NCBI GenBank assembly: GCA_012861695.1
Contig: JAAOOA010000185.1
Location: forward strand, 1 to 64,000
Direction of reading: 5' to 3'
DNA from: Trematomus loennbergii
Taxonomy: Eukaryota > Chordata > Actinopteri > Perciformes > Nototheniidae
DNA: 64,000 nt
Shown: one piece after another, positions 11,426 through 22,984 of the stretch
Position numbering within the stretch: the stretch's first letter is position 1
Layout: the number at the start of each line of letters is the position of its first letter
The notes under the pieces: generated by a model
Told to the model about the DNA's origin: nothing
Seen by the model: only the letters and a program-made list of their open reading frames with translations
Database searches by the model: none
Translations under genes and position numbers: made by a program

Positions 11426-12352
11426 AGGCGGCTAATGTTGGGCTATAAAGGAACTACAGCACGGTCACATGACTTCACGTCACCACCGCTAAGCTAAAGG
11501 CGGCTAATGTTGGGCTATAAAGGAACTACAGCACGGTCACATGACTTCACGTCCCCACTGCTAAGCTAAAAGCGCTGATGTTGGCTATAAAGGAACTACA
11601 GCACGGTCACATGACTTCACGTCCCACTGCTAAGCTAAAAGCGTAATGTTGGGCTATAAAGGAACTACAGCCGGTCACATGACATGACTTCACGTCCCCA
11701 CTGCTAAGCTAAAAGCGGCTAATGTTGGGCTATAAAGGAACTACAGCACGGTCACATGACTTCACGTCACCACCGCTAAGCTAAAGGCGGCTAATGTTGG
11801 GCTATAAAGGAACTACAGCACGGTCACATGACTTCACGTCCCCACTGCTAAGCTAAAGCGGCTGATGTTGGGCTATAAAGGAACTACACGGTCAATGACT
11901 TCACGTCACCTATAAGCTAAAGGCGGCTAATGTGGGCTATAAGGAACTAGCACGGTCACATGACCTGACTTCACGTCCCACTGCTAAGCTAAAATCGGCT
12001 AATGTTGGGCTATAAAGGAACTACAGCACGGTCACATGACTTTACGTCACACTCGCTAAGCTAAAAGGTGGCTAATGTTGGGCTATAAGGAATACAGCAC
12101 GGTCACATGACTTTACGTCACCACCGCTAAGCTAAAGGTGGCTAATGTTGGGCTATAAAGGAACTACAGCACGGTCACATGACTTCACGTCACCACCGCT
12201 AAGCTAAAGGCGGCTAATGTTGGCTATAAAGGAACTACAGCACGGTCACATGACTTCACGTCCCCACTGCTAAGCTAAAAGCGGCTGATGTTGGCTATAA
12301 AGGAACTACAGCACGGTCACATGACTTCACGTCACCATCGCTAAGCTAAAGG
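11426..12352 (+). repeat. 72-bp minisatellite, about 13 copies, diverged and indel-rich
   Basis: Same unit as 28775-30278, but with its own variants: CCCCACTGCTAAGCTAAAAG, GCGGCTGATGTTGG, and a CATGACATGACTTC or CATGACCTGACTTC duplication in two units. Several units have deletions. Local variants show the array was homogenised separately from the other loci. Confidence 0.95.
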
Positions 12353-12550
12353 CATCTCATTTAGACAATTGCTAGCAACCGCCACTTTCATATTCACCAG
12401 TGCGGTATTTATTGACATATTTTATGTTGTAGAACAAAATCTCTTCAGCTTGTGTTAACCACAGACCTTATTTCACAAAAAAAAACACATTCAAAACACA
12501 CAGATTTGAGACAAGGTATCCCGGAGGCGCTAAATGCTGACTCATTACTG
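12353..12550. mobile_element. flank of the 72-bp repeat host element
   Basis: CTCTTCAGCTTGTGTTAACC, ACAGACCTTATTTCA, a run of A, AACACATTCAAAA and AAATGCTGACTCATT occur in the same order at 27963-28105 and 35571-35715. TTAGACAATTGCTAGCAACC at its left is paralleled right of the array at 30300. The array at 11426-12352 is therefore embedded in a dispersed element. Confidence 0.6.
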
Positions 12551-13669
12551 TTTTTTAAGAACTCCTGCCCACTCTATAGGCCTACAGATGTTTTGTCAAT
12601 TGTGACAAGTCATTTAGGCTAGTGGGCAAAATCCCTGCTCCGTCTCGGGCATTTATCAACAAAAAGCAGCAATTTTATCACACACTTCCCGATAGACATA
12701 GGCTACTGCTGTTCCTTAATTACTCAGCCTGCCTGGTGCATTTGGTGACTTATGCTTTAAAGTGACACGACGCTGTGTGACAGCAGTTTGTGTTGCTTAA
12801 TCAGTAGAAACCCGGCTGACATTTCTAAATGAACAAAGCTAGAAAATCTGCATAAAGTGTGTCACGATGTTTTTCGTCTTCAGAGCTTTCCTTCGTGAAC
12901 AGATAAACACGTTAACTGACTGACAGTCCGAGTTAAACACGGTCTCAAAGTGTGTAAACTCTTTACACTCCCTGTTTTAAACTGTGTGATCTAACAGTCC
13001 CTCTGGATTCAGCACGTCTGTAGTCATTATGCAAACGGCAAACACCACAGATGTGTGTGTGTGCAGCAGCAACACTGTTGTAATTGCAAAATATTTCATG
13101 ATGAAGAATTGTTGAAATCCAGAAGTCTCCTTTGGTTATTCAAAGTCGTGATTGACAAACGAGCTTCTGCCCTCGAGGATTCATTACATTCAGCCACTTT
13201 TATAAAGTCAGTGGGCAGCATGCAGATTGTGTCTTTAATCAATGTTTACACCAGAACTATTTTTAATAACGAGCCATTTTTCTCTCACTGTATAAGTATG
13301 ATAATTGAGATCCTATACGAAGTGGACGGCTTTCATCCTTCACATGAAACCCAATAAGAGAGCGGCAACAAACAACGCATCTCATCAGAGTTTGAACTGA
13401 GAGGAGCGTCCCTGTCACACACACAACTTTAATTAAACAAACCAGACAAATATTGCAGCTTGCTGTAATGATGCTGATGATGGAGCTGCCCAAACAAACC
13501 CCGTCTGTTTCCACAGAGCTTATTTATCAGAGTACACTGAACTCAGCTGCAACAGAACTAAGAAGTCATTTGTAAACTGGCATTGTAATAAGCAACGTAT
13601 TCACAGCAAAACAACAAACTGTCAGCAGGAGGAAGTTTCCAGACTTACCAAATATATTTTTTATCAGTA
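12551..13669. other. no feature seen
   Basis: Unique-looking sequence. Overlapping frames of 83-100 codons at 13055-13514 on both strands have no splice sites or family resemblance that I can support. Confidence 0.4.
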
Positions 13670-16075
13670 CCAGAGTGGAAGAAGTACTCAGATCTTGTAC
13701 TTGAGTAAAAGGAGAGTATCAGATCTTGTACTTGAGTAAAAGGAGAAGTATCAGATCTTGTACTTGAGTAAAAGTAGAAGTAGTCAGATCTTGTACTTGA
13801 GTAAAAGTAGAAGTACTCAGATCTTGTACTTGAGTAAAAGTAGAAGTACTCAGATCTTGTACTTGAGTAAAAGTAGAAGTACTCAGATCTTGTACTTGAG
13901 TAAAAGTAGAAGTACTCAGATCTTGTACTTGAGTAAAAGTAGAAGTACTCAGATCTTGTACTTGAGTAAAAGTAGAAATACTCAGATCTTGTACTTGAGT
14001 AAAAGGAGAAGTACTTAGATATTGTACTTGAGTAAAAGGAGAAGTACTCAGATATTGTACTTCAGTAAAAGGAGAAGTATACTCAGATATTGTACTTGAG
14101 TAAAAGTAGAAGTCCTCAGATCTTGTACTTGAGTAAAAGTAGAATTACTCAGATCTTGTACTTGAGTAAAAGTAGAAGTACTCAGATCTTGTACTTGAGT
14201 AAAAGTAGACGTACTCAGATCTTGTACTTGAGTAAAAGTAGAAGTACTCAGATCTTGTTCTTGAGTAAAAGTAGAAATACTCAGATCTTGTACTTGAGTA
14301 AAAGTAGAAATACTCAGATCTTGTACTTGAGTAAAAGGAGAAGTACTCAGATCTTGTTCTTGAGTAAAAGTAGAAATACTCAGATCTTGTACTTGAGTAA
14401 AAGTAGAAGTACTCAGATCTTGTACTTGAGTAAAAGGAGAAGTACTCAGATCTTGTACTTGAGTAAAAGTAGAAGTACTTAGATCTTGTACTTGAGTAAA
14501 AGTAGAAGTACTCAGATCTTGTACTTGAGTAAAGGAGAAGTACTCAGATCTTGTACTTGAGTAAAAGTAGACGTACTCAGATCTTGTACTTGAGTAAAAG
14601 TAGACGTACTCAGATCTTGTACTTGAGTAAAAGTAGAAGTACTCAGATCTTGTACTTGAGTAAAAGGAGAAGTACTCAGATCTTGTACTTGAGTAAAAGT
14701 AGAAGTACTCAGGTCTTGTACTTGAGTAAAAGTAGAAGTACTCAGATCTTGTACTTGAGTAAAAGTAGAAGTACTCAGATCTTGTACTTGAGTAAAAGGA
14801 GAAGTACTCAGATCTTGTACTTGAGTAAAAGTAGACGTACTCAGATCTTGTACTTGAGTAAAAGTAGACGTACTCAGATCTTGTACTTGAGTAAAAGTAG
14901 AAGTACTCAGATCTTGTTCTTGAGTAAAAGTAGAAATACTCAGATCTTGTACTTGAGTAAAAGTAGAAGTACTTAGATCTTGTACTTGAGTAAAAGTAGA
15001 AGTACTCAGATCTTGTACTTGAGTAAAAGGAGAAGTACTCAGATCTTGTACTTGAGTAAAAGTAGACGTACTCAGATCTTGTACTTGAGTAAAAGTAGAC
15101 GTACTCAGATCTTGTACTTGAGTAAAAGTAGAAGTACTCAGATCTTGTACTTGAGTAAAAGTAGACGTACTCAGATCTTGTACTTGAGTAAAAGTAGAAG
15201 TATCAGATATTGTACTTGAGTAAAAGTAGAAGTACTCAGATCTTGTACTTGAGTAAAAGTAGACGTACTCAGATCTTGTACTTGAGTAAAAGTAGAAGTA
15301 CTCAGATCTTGTTCTTGAGTAAAAAGTAGAAGTACTCAGATCTTGTACTTGAGTAAAAGTAGAAGTACTCAGATCTTGTACTGAGTAAAAGTAGACGTAC
15401 TCAGATCTTGTACTTGAGTAAAAGGAGAAGTACTCAGATCTTGTACTTGAGTAAAAGTAGACGTACTCAGGTCTTGTACTTGAGTAAAAGTAGAAGTACT
15501 CAGATCTTGTACTTGAGTAAAAGTAGAAAGTACTCAGATCTTGTACTTGAGTAAAAGGAGAAGTACTACTCAGATCTTCTACTTGAGTAAAAGTAGAAGT
15601 ACTCAGATCTTGTACTTGAGTAAAAGTAGAAGTACTCAGATATTGTACTTGAGTAAAAGTAGACGTACTCAGATCTTGTACTTGAGTAAAAGTAGAAGTA
15701 CTCAGATCTTGTACTTGAGTAAAAGGAGAAGTACTCAGGTCTTGTACTTGAGTAAAGTAGAAGTACCAGAGTGTAGGAATACTCTGTTACAATAAAAGTC
15801 CTGCATTCAAAATGTTCCTCGAGTAAAAGTAGAAAAGCATTATCATCAAAATATAGTGAAAGTAGCGACAGTAAAAGTAGTCATTGTTTGATTGGTCCAT
15901 TTCAGAATAATATATATGATATGTTTTATAATGATTGATCATGAAAGTGTTCTCAAAGCTGGTAAAGGTGCAGCTAGTTTGAATGACTTTGTATACTGCA
16001 GGGTAGCTTGTGAATTTACTCCAGTGGAACTAAAGTCTGATTTAACACTTGATTATATTTCACATCATTACTAGT
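13670..16075 (-). mobile_element. GTACTT-rich MITE with an internal 33-bp expansion, inverted copy
   Basis: The left end CCAGAGTGGAAGAAGTACTC mirrors the right end of the copy at 20350-20375 (GTACTTCTCCCACCCTGG). After the array the body reads AAAAGTCCTGCATTCAAAAT, then TGATTGATCATGAAAGTGTT, then ACTCCAGTGGAACTAAAG, the reverse complement of 4850-5100. Orientation is opposite to the copies at 4617 and 19165. Confidence 0.7.
13683..15765 (-). repeat. 33-bp minisatellite, about 63 copies
   Basis: The unit is ACTTGAGTAAAAGTAGAAGT then ACTCAGATCTTGT, more homogeneous than at 5108-7331. Almost every unit has AGATCT, and most have AGTACT. Variants GTAGACGTACTC and GGAGAAGTACTC recur in runs. Since 33 is divisible by three, an 11-residue periodic frame (YLSKSRSTQIL) stays open for hundreds of bases. 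It is not a gene. Confidence 0.95.
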
Positions 16076-17094
16076 TTACTCTCACAGGAAGTGACGATAG
16101 CCGCTATTAGCTAGCTGGCTAGCAATCTTTCCTGTAGTTTATTATTACAGACTGCTCAATTATCCATATAAATGAACCTTGGTTTCTTTTCTGTATATTG
16201 CTGTGTTTTTACCAGAGTAATCACGGCTGGTAAGTGGCAAGATGGCGGTCGTTGAGTTTCAAAAGTGTCTAGCATTACACACATACCTTTTTGTGCTACA
16301 TTTGAAAGTGTGAATAACACTGACACACCAAGTGACAATTATGCGTTCACTTAGCCTTGAGAAAAGTTAACAAACTCCACAGTGGGTGGCTACGATTCCC
16401 TGAACTGAACAACATGACTTGAATCAGCAAAGTGATTTTTAATCAGATTTCATTAAAGAATTGTAAGAGATCAGCAGCATGACCTTTTGTATTAACTGAA
16501 GCCTGCAGAGTCTAATTGGCCGACACTCTGGAGACTTAAAGACATTTAACTCACCATCACTGTGTCCAGAGGCCTCCGCAGGACACTGTCCAACACACTG
16601 TCACACACTCACACTCCTGACTCTCTGTAATGATCCTTCTCCTCAGTCTCGTTATTTCTACACCTCTGGTCCAGCGGCAGCTTTTTAAAAAGGCTTTAAA
16701 TGGCTCTCCATGCCGAAAGTCACAAGAGACAGTCGCTGGAAACCTGGGTCACCTCGTCAGAGTCTCTGAGCTCAGAGTCTGAGATCATCAAAGGATTGCA
16801 CAGTATGCATGCTGAGAAATGGGTTTAGTGCAGCACGACCAATGAAATGCTTCCGATTAGATGTCAGTGTGACTTTTTAAAGTAGTTTCAGAAGTATTTG
16901 CCAACCTCCTTCACTCAAAACAGCTTATATAAAATGTTTTCTCCTTTTCCACTTTTGCCATGAACTGTAGATTCTTGACTCTCGCCCCTGACGTCTCCAG
17001 GAAACTTATTTTTTAAGCACTTTAAGGAATTTGTTGAATACAAAACATGAACAACAACCTTTGTCAACTCACTCAGTTTGTACAGTCCTCCCAG
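16076..17094. other. no feature seen
   Basis: Unique-looking sequence without coding or inverted-repeat structure that I can support. Confidence 0.4.
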
Positions 17095-17545
17095 TTTTCA
17101 CAGTTACATTACATTTTCATTTGGCTGATGCTTTTATCCAAAGCTACTTACAATAAGAGCAAGAACCATAGAGATTCAAACAACAAAGAACGTCCAGATA
17201 TAGTCACTTCAATCAAGTCATACCAAGTGCTGGTGAATTAGTTACAAGGCCTAAATAATTTAAAAAGTGCTTCAGGTTTTTTTTTCAGCAATAATTGAAT
17301 TGCCAAGGTACACTCATAGATGGGTTTTCCACTAGTTTCTGCTATCCTGATGTCAATGGGGAGCTCATTCCACCATTTAGGAGCCAGGATCCCAAAACAG
17401 GCGTATTTGTGAGGGGTCCCGCTCGCAGAGATGGAGTAGCAAACCGATTGGCTGAGCGAAGTTTAACCAAGGCTTGGATGTAGGCATTGATCCGGACCAG
17501 TGACCTTGTATAAAGTTCACAAGTGGACCTTTAATAAAAAAGTTT
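17095..17545. mobile_element. LINE (L2-type) 3' region fragment
   Basis: It contains ACATTTTCATTTGGCTGATG, CTTTTATCCAAAGCTACTTA and CAATAAGAGC, a 3' tail widespread in fish L2 elements and the SINEs that borrow it. GGGAGCTCATTCCACCATTT then AGGAGCCAGGATCC follows, another common fish LINE block. No intact reverse transcriptase frame. Confidence 0.6.
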
Positions 17546-17765
17546 GAGTACCCCTGCACTAGAGCTTCTGTCAAGTGTTGTTTTGATGCACAGTTTGCTG
17601 AGACTATAGGTTTGGGTATAGATTAGATGGTAAATAAGATTTATGTAACCAACATTAGATTGGAATGAATAATATAATAGACTATGGTAGATATGGTTAG
17701 ATTAGTCATTTTTAATCTGGGGTCCATTGGGGAGTTTCAGGGGGTGTGAAAGTGTGCTCATGAGT

Positions 17766-18065
17766 TTAGCAGTGGTGGAGTAACGTGTAGTACAATTTAC
17801 TTAAGTATAAAGTACTTGTACCTGTTTTATAATTTCATGCAACTTGATACATCTACTCCACTAAATGTTTGAGCCAATATTTTCCTTTTCGTCCACTAAA
17901 TGTATCTGACAGATTGAGATACTTTACAGACTACGATTATATGTCAAACTAAATAAATAAACGTGTAAATAAACATATATAATTACAGGTTAAGATATCC
18001 AACCTTAGGATGTAAAGTAATTGAAACTAGCTCCACGTTTATCAGCTGTGATGAACACATGAATC
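17766..18065 (+). mobile_element. GTACTT-rich MITE copy without tandem expansion
   Basis: It opens GCAGTGGTGGAGTAACGTGT and continues TTTACTTAAGTATAAAGTAC and CATCTACTCCACTAAATG, like the start of the copy at 4617. It gives an unexpanded reference for the family. Confidence 0.6.
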
Positions 18066-18224
18066 CCATCAATAGTGTTTTATTGTCAGAGTTTATAGAT
18101 TTTGTTATCTTCACGGCCTACTGGATATTTTCTATTCTATTCTATTTTGAGATGTTTAAATTCTAGTATTGTTTATTTCTACTCTTTAATTGTGTAATGT
18201 CTTGTTTTGTTTTGTTATTTTTGC

Positions 18225-18285
18225 TGCAACGCAAACATTTCCCAATTTGGGATCAATAAAGTACCTCTTATCTTATCTTATCAAC
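18225..18285. mobile_element. LINE 3' tail with a TTATC microsatellite
   Basis: CCCAATTTGGGATCAATAAA followed by GTACCTC and three TTATC units. The inverted match is at 41205-41265 (GATAAGATATACTTTATTGA then TCACAAATTGGGAAA). Severely 5'-truncated copies of this kind are common in fish. Confidence 0.6.
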
Positions 18286-18400
18286 TATCACGTCACCACC
18301 GCTAAGCTAAAGGTGGCTAACCAAAACACAAAAGTGAACCTGTGCTGTTAAAATGCTGACTCATTTCTGGGCTTAGGACTCATTCCTTCACTACTCCACG
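18286..18400. mobile_element. fragment of the 72-bp repeat host element
   Basis: One partial 72-bp unit (CACGTCACCACCGCTAAGCT then AAAGGTGGCTAA) followed by AAATGCTGACTCATTTCTGG and TTAGGACTCATTCC, the same flank as at 28065-28100 and 35665-35700. Here the element has less than one unit. 18401-18959 shows nothing further that I can name. Confidence 0.6.
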
Positions 18401-18959
18401 CCCCTATACCCTTCCCCAGGCAGCGACAAATAGGACAATATGTAAGTTGTTGTTTTCCATGTGGAGGACAGCTCCATGCATGAGGCTTATTGGAGATATT
18501 CCTCACAGAGCGGGTGATTGGGAACATAAAGCAGAACCTCGGGCCTGCTCGTGTGATGTGTCTCTGCAGGAGAAACTCATTAGCGCTGAGTAATGAGCCT
18601 CCTGCTAATACAGCCGCACAATTATGCTCTCTATCACAGGCTACGTGAGCGGTGGGCATTTTTCAATTTAATTAAACAGTCAGTAATCTGGTTGTAAAAG
18701 CTTCTGAGGTTTCCTTCTGTGATGTCACACGGATATCAGAGCAGAGCGCTGTTTGATGAGTCGCTGTTTCTGCCCCATGCACTGTAAAGCTAATTGATGC
18801 AGATGTTTCCATACGGAGATATCTTTAAGGTCACCTATTATGTGAAATAATAATAATCCTCTCATATGTTCATGATCACCAGAGGATGAATCCTTACAAC
18901 TTTCCCTCTAGTTCCACTGGAAGCAATTTAGATTTTTAACTGTTAATGACAAATACATA

Positions 18960-19160
18960 GGGGTGGAAGAAGTATACAAATATGTAGGTAAGTAAAAGTA
19001 CTAATACTTCATTGTGAAAATGCTCTGTTCAAGTTAAACTCCTAAAAGTGAAAAACCAGGAAAGGAAAAGGTTCTTGAATTATTAAAAGTAGACAAATGT
19101 CCACTGTTACTGTTTCATATTTCATTATTAGATTATTACTACTCAATCATTAATGTACCT
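18960..19160 (-). mobile_element. GTACTT-rich MITE fragment
   Basis: GGGGTGGAAGAAGTATACAA, then GTAAGTAAAAGTACTAATAC, matches the array-side end of the family. It abuts a differently oriented copy at 19165. Confidence 0.5.
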
Positions 19161-19164
19161 TTTT

Positions 19165-20375
19165 TAACTAATACATACCTGGAGTAAATCCACAAGCTAC
19201 CCTGCAGTATACAAAGTCATTCAAACTAGCTGCACCTTTACCAGCTTTGAGAACACTTTCATGATCAATCATTATAAAACATATCATATATATTATTCTG
19301 AAATGGACCAATCTGCACAAAGACTACTTTACTGTCGCTACTTTAACTATATTTTGATGATAATACTTTTCTACTTTTACTTGAGGAACATTTTGAATGC
19401 AGGATTTTACTGTAACAGAGTATTCCTACACTCTGGTACTTCTACTTTACTCAAGTACAAGATCTGAGTACTTCTACTTTTACTCAAGTACAAGATCTGA
19501 GTACTTCTACTTTACTCAAGTACAATATCTGAGTACTTCTACTTTACTCAAGTACAAGATCTGAGTACTTCTCTTTACTCAAGTACAAGATCTGAGTACT
19601 TCTACTTTACTCAAGTAAAAGATCTGAGTACTTCTACTTTACTCAAGTACAAGATCTGAGTACTTCTCTTTTACTCAAGTACAAGATCTGAGTACTTCTA
19701 CTTTACTCAAGTACAATATCTGAGTACTTCTCTTTTACTCAAGTACAAGATCTGAGTATTTCTTTTACTCAAGTACAATATCTGAGTACTTCTACTTTTA
19801 CTACAAGATCTGAGTACTTCTACTTTTACTACAAGATCTGAGTACTTCTACTTTTACTCAAGTACAAGATCTGAGTACTTCTACTTTAACTCAAGTACAA
19901 ATCTGAGTACTTCCACTTCTACTTTTACTACAAGATCTGAGTACTTCTACTTTACTCAAGTACTCTGAGTACTTCTACTTTTACTCAAGTACAAGATCTG
20001 AGTATTCTACTTTACTCAAGTACAATATCTGAGTACTTCTACTTTTACTCAAGATCTGAGTACTTCTACTTTTACTACAAGATCTGAGTACTTCTACTTT
20101 TACTACAAGATCTGAGTACTTCTACTTTTACTCAAGTACAAGATCTGAGTACTTCTACTTTACTCAAGTACACAATCTGAGTACTTCACTTCTACTTTAC
20201 TACAAGATCTGAGTACTTCTACTTTTACTACAAGATCTGAGTACTTCTACTTTTACTCAAGTACAAGATCTGAGTATCTCTACTTTTCCTCAAGTACAAG
20301 ATCTGAGTACTTCTACTTTTACTCAAGTACCAGATCTGAGTACTTCTACTTTTACTTAAGTACTTCTCCCACCCT
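19165..20375 (+). mobile_element. GTACTT-rich MITE with a 33-bp expansion, third copy
   Basis: The body from CTGGAGTAAATCCACAAGCT to GTATTCCTACACTCTGGTAC matches 4850-5100. The array follows and the element ends CTTAAGTACTTCTCCCACCC, the complement of the start at 13670. Its 5' end is missing. Confidence 0.7.
19438..20365 (+). repeat. 33-bp minisatellite, about 29 copies, with shortened units
   Basis: Same unit as 5108-7331, but with one-base losses (CTTCTACTTTACTC) and a shortened class that lacks the CAAGTA segment (TTTTACTACAAGATCTGAG). Confidence 0.93.
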
Positions 20376-20765
20376 GGTAGTAGGACAAGTGCAATGTTAT
20401 ATTAGACGTGTTCAAACGGACATAGACTCCCTAATGTTGGGTAACATGGCAGCATCTTCACGCCAACAGCTGACGTTATTTTGACTCCTGACAGGACGGA
20501 TGTGCAAAAAATGTGTCCTAAAACCACCAATCAAAGAGAGGCGGAGTCACTGAGTGTCTGCTGTCATTTAAAAAAAACTCAAAACACATTTGTACAAATG
20601 AGCCTTTTATGAAGCATCTCTGCTCTCTGCTGCACTTTCTCAATGCTTTGCTATCATTAGAACCTGTCATCTGATTGTGTGTTGAATTTGCATTATCTCC
20701 CTTTTATTGACAATTTCATCGTTGTACCTTTAATCTAAATGTATTTTTTATATGTCTACTATTTG

Positions 20766-20890
20766 CTATTTTTAGTTTGTTTTTACGTCTTTTACTGGTA
20801 ACTGTATTCTGTGTGATATCAATGTTCTGTGAAATGTGAAGCACCTTGAACTGCACTTATTGTACAAAAGGTGCTATACAAATAAAGATC
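20766..20890. mobile_element. LINE/SINE-type 3' end
   Basis: GAAGCACCTTGAACTGCACT then AAAGGTGCTATACAAATAAA is the ending typical of many fish retroposons; a related short copy is at 45715-45765 (AAAAGCACTATATAAATATA then ATTATT repeats). 20376-20765 and 20891-21284 show no gene; the latter includes a (T/C)-rich duplicated CAGCTG stretch only. Confidence 0.5.
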
Positions 20891-21284
20891 ATTATGACAT
20901 TATATCCAGCGGCTGCAGTCAGGAGTCTTTTCTCTGGCAGCTGGAGCGGCAGGAAGTCAGAGTCACACCTCCTCTCTCTGGCAGCTGCTGTCAGGCGGCC
21001 AGGACAGAAAGCTGCTGTCACACCGAGCAGAGTGAACCTGTGGAAATCTGGCTGTTTCATTATATTAAAGCATCTTAGTCACAATGTTACATATCTATGG
21101 TCCACCAAAATGATCTGATGGCAATTAACCATGTCATTTGGTTAACTATTGTCACAACCTCTGTCAGGACATTTGGGCAAAAGGGGGTGGAGCCTGGGTC
21201 ATTTGTTGTTAACGTGACAAAGCAATATCTAAAAAACATGTTTAATGTTTGATATCTGAATTTGAACCCGTCCTGTTACTGCAC

Positions 21285-22060
21285 CTTAAAGGTCACCTAT
21301 TGTGCAAAATCCTCTTCTTCATGTCTCTTCTTCATCAACATGTGTCCCTCTTCTTCATTCTCTTCTACATCAACATGTGTCCCCCTTCTTCATGTCTCTT
21401 CTACATCAACATGTGTCCCCTCTTCTTCATGTCTCTTCTACATCAACATGTGTCCCCTCTTCTCCATGTCTCTTCTACATCAACATGTGTCCTCTCTTCT
21501 TCATGTCTCTTCTACATCAACATGTGTCCCCTCTTCTCCATGTCTCTTCTACATCAACATGTGTCCCCTCTTCTTCATGTCTCTTCTACATCAACATGTC
21601 CCCTCTTCTTCATGTCTCTTCTACATCAACATGTGTCCCCTCTTCTTCATGTCTCTTCTACATCAACATGTGTCCCCTCTTCTTCATGTCTCTTCTACAT
21701 CAACATGTGTCCCCTCTTCTTCATGTCTCTTCTACATCAACATGTGTCCCCTCTTCTTCATGTCTCTTCTACATCAACATGTGTCCCCTCTTCTTCATGT
21801 CTCTTCTACATCAACATGTGTCCCCTCTTCTTCATGTCTCTTCTACATCAACATGTGTCCCCTCTTCTTCATGTCTCTTCACAACATGTGTCCCCTCTTC
21901 TTCATGTCTCTTCTACATCAACATGTGTCCCCTCTGTGTAAAGAGACTCTGAACGTTTCAGGAACAAAGATTCTCTCTCCTTTTGTCCTGATCCATTTTA
22001 TAAAAACCTGTCTGAAAACGAGCTGATCAGATTTTGGCCACTTTATGATGTCATAACGAT
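21285..22060 (+). mobile_element. TTAA-flanked MITE with an internal 37-bp expansion
   Basis: TTAA followed by AGGTCACCTATTGTGCAAAA opens the element. Seventeen copies of a 37-bp unit follow, then TGTGTAAAGAGACTCTGAAC, TTCAGGAACAAAGATTCTCT and CTGATCCATTTTATAAAAAC. The locus at 46600-47995 has the same three parts in inverted orientation. The right end is not defined. Confidence 0.75.
21314..21940 (+). repeat. 37-bp minisatellite, about 17 copies
   Basis: The unit is CTTCTTCATGTCTCTTCTAC then ATCAACATGTGTCCCCT. It has no stop codon in any of the three plus-strand frames, and 37 is not a multiple of three, so three overlapping frames of 216-254 codons are open at once. They are not genes. A few units have deletions (a TG pair, a CATCA block). 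Confidence 0.95.
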
Positions 22061-22905
22061 TTTTTGGCTTGTGTAACCATTAGCCAATCAGCAACCAAGG
22101 TAACTCCTGTAATTTCTAGTAATACTGTTAATACATGTTTACTCTAATTTACTTTTAAATGTTACTTTTATCATTTGTATTACCGTGTATATTCCATCTG
22201 TAATATCTGTCTTCTTGTTCTGTTGCTGCCATGACACTTGAAGGTCCTTCTTATCTTATCTTATGTTGCAATCAAAACATGGACAAAAGGTTTAATGTCT
22301 GGAAACGTTTGAGTCCTTGTAGATTTGTTATGTCTCATACAGCATTACGAAGATGAGGCACTGAAATAAATGGAGGTGGCAGTTCAAACAGAATTGCTGA
22401 CAGCAGTGTAAATGTAAATTGAGCTTCATTTTCTGTAACAGTGCATGTAATGTAAGTTGAGGTTTAAGTGACTATATTTAACTGGAAGGGTCAGCTAAAG
22501 TGGAATTCCTCATAGTCCGGGTTAGTTGGTTTAGGTGTAAATTGTATAGTTTTTAGGTATGGAAGTATAAATTGAAGTGTTGGCACTAAAAGTAGTTCAA
22601 TTGTGAATGAAAAATGGGGGAGAAGAACTTTACATGCGTGTAGTTTTGTTAAATGAAGGCTTGATAAATCAGTAAAGTATAATGCTGCTACTTCACTTTT
22701 TATACTTGAAATGTGTAATTATTTTTGTTTTACATTTTCAATATGTGTGCTCACTTTACTAAATACTGTTTTTATACCATATTTTATTTGTGTTTTTATT
22801 TTTTGTATGTGTTCTCTGGTTTTTTGTTATTATTTTCTCTATTATTCAGTTTTTATTATGGCGTTATCTTCCCCATAGTTTTCATATTGATAAACACCCG
22901 TCACT
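22061..22905. other. no feature seen apart from a short LINE-like tail
   Basis: CTTGAAGGTCCTTCTTATCT at 22239 with two TTATC units looks like another truncated LINE end. The rest is AT-rich unique-looking sequence with T-rich low complexity at 22725-22890. Confidence 0.4.
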
Positions 22906-22917
22906 CCAGTGTTCCCT

Positions 22918-22929
22918 TCACGCATGCGC
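22918..22929 (+). promoter_or_regulatory. NRF1-like promoter site
   Basis: TCACGCATGCGCACTA matches the core of the NRF1 palindrome (GCATGCGC). It sits just upstream of a strong splice donor at 22985 and of a long repeat-poor stretch, the usual setting of a housekeeping promoter with a short non-coding first exon. It could instead belong to an unseen gene. No transcription evidence can be read from DNA. Confidence 0.4.
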
Positions 22930-22984
22930 ACTACAGCAGCCTGTCAATTCGAAACCAAGCGAGGGAAAACAAACTGCTGCAACG
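22930..22984 (+). other. candidate non-coding first exon, possibly of pot1
   Basis: The stretch ends GCTGCAACG at a near-perfect donor GTAAGT (22985-22990). The nearest in-strand coding gene is pot1, whose first coding exon has an acceptor only 14 bases before its ATG and so needs an upstream exon. If joined, the intron is 20.6 kb. This is inference from position and splice signals only. Confidence 0.35.

Noticed and set aside
13758..15795. A series of YLSKSRSTQIL-repeat frames suggesting a repeat protein
   Set aside because: The 33-bp repeat is a multiple of three and lacks stops; arrays at two other loci are broken by indels, and the host is a MITE.
21249..22026. Frames of 216-254 codons on the plus strand
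   Set aside because: Same 37-bp repeat in the other orientation; translation artefact.
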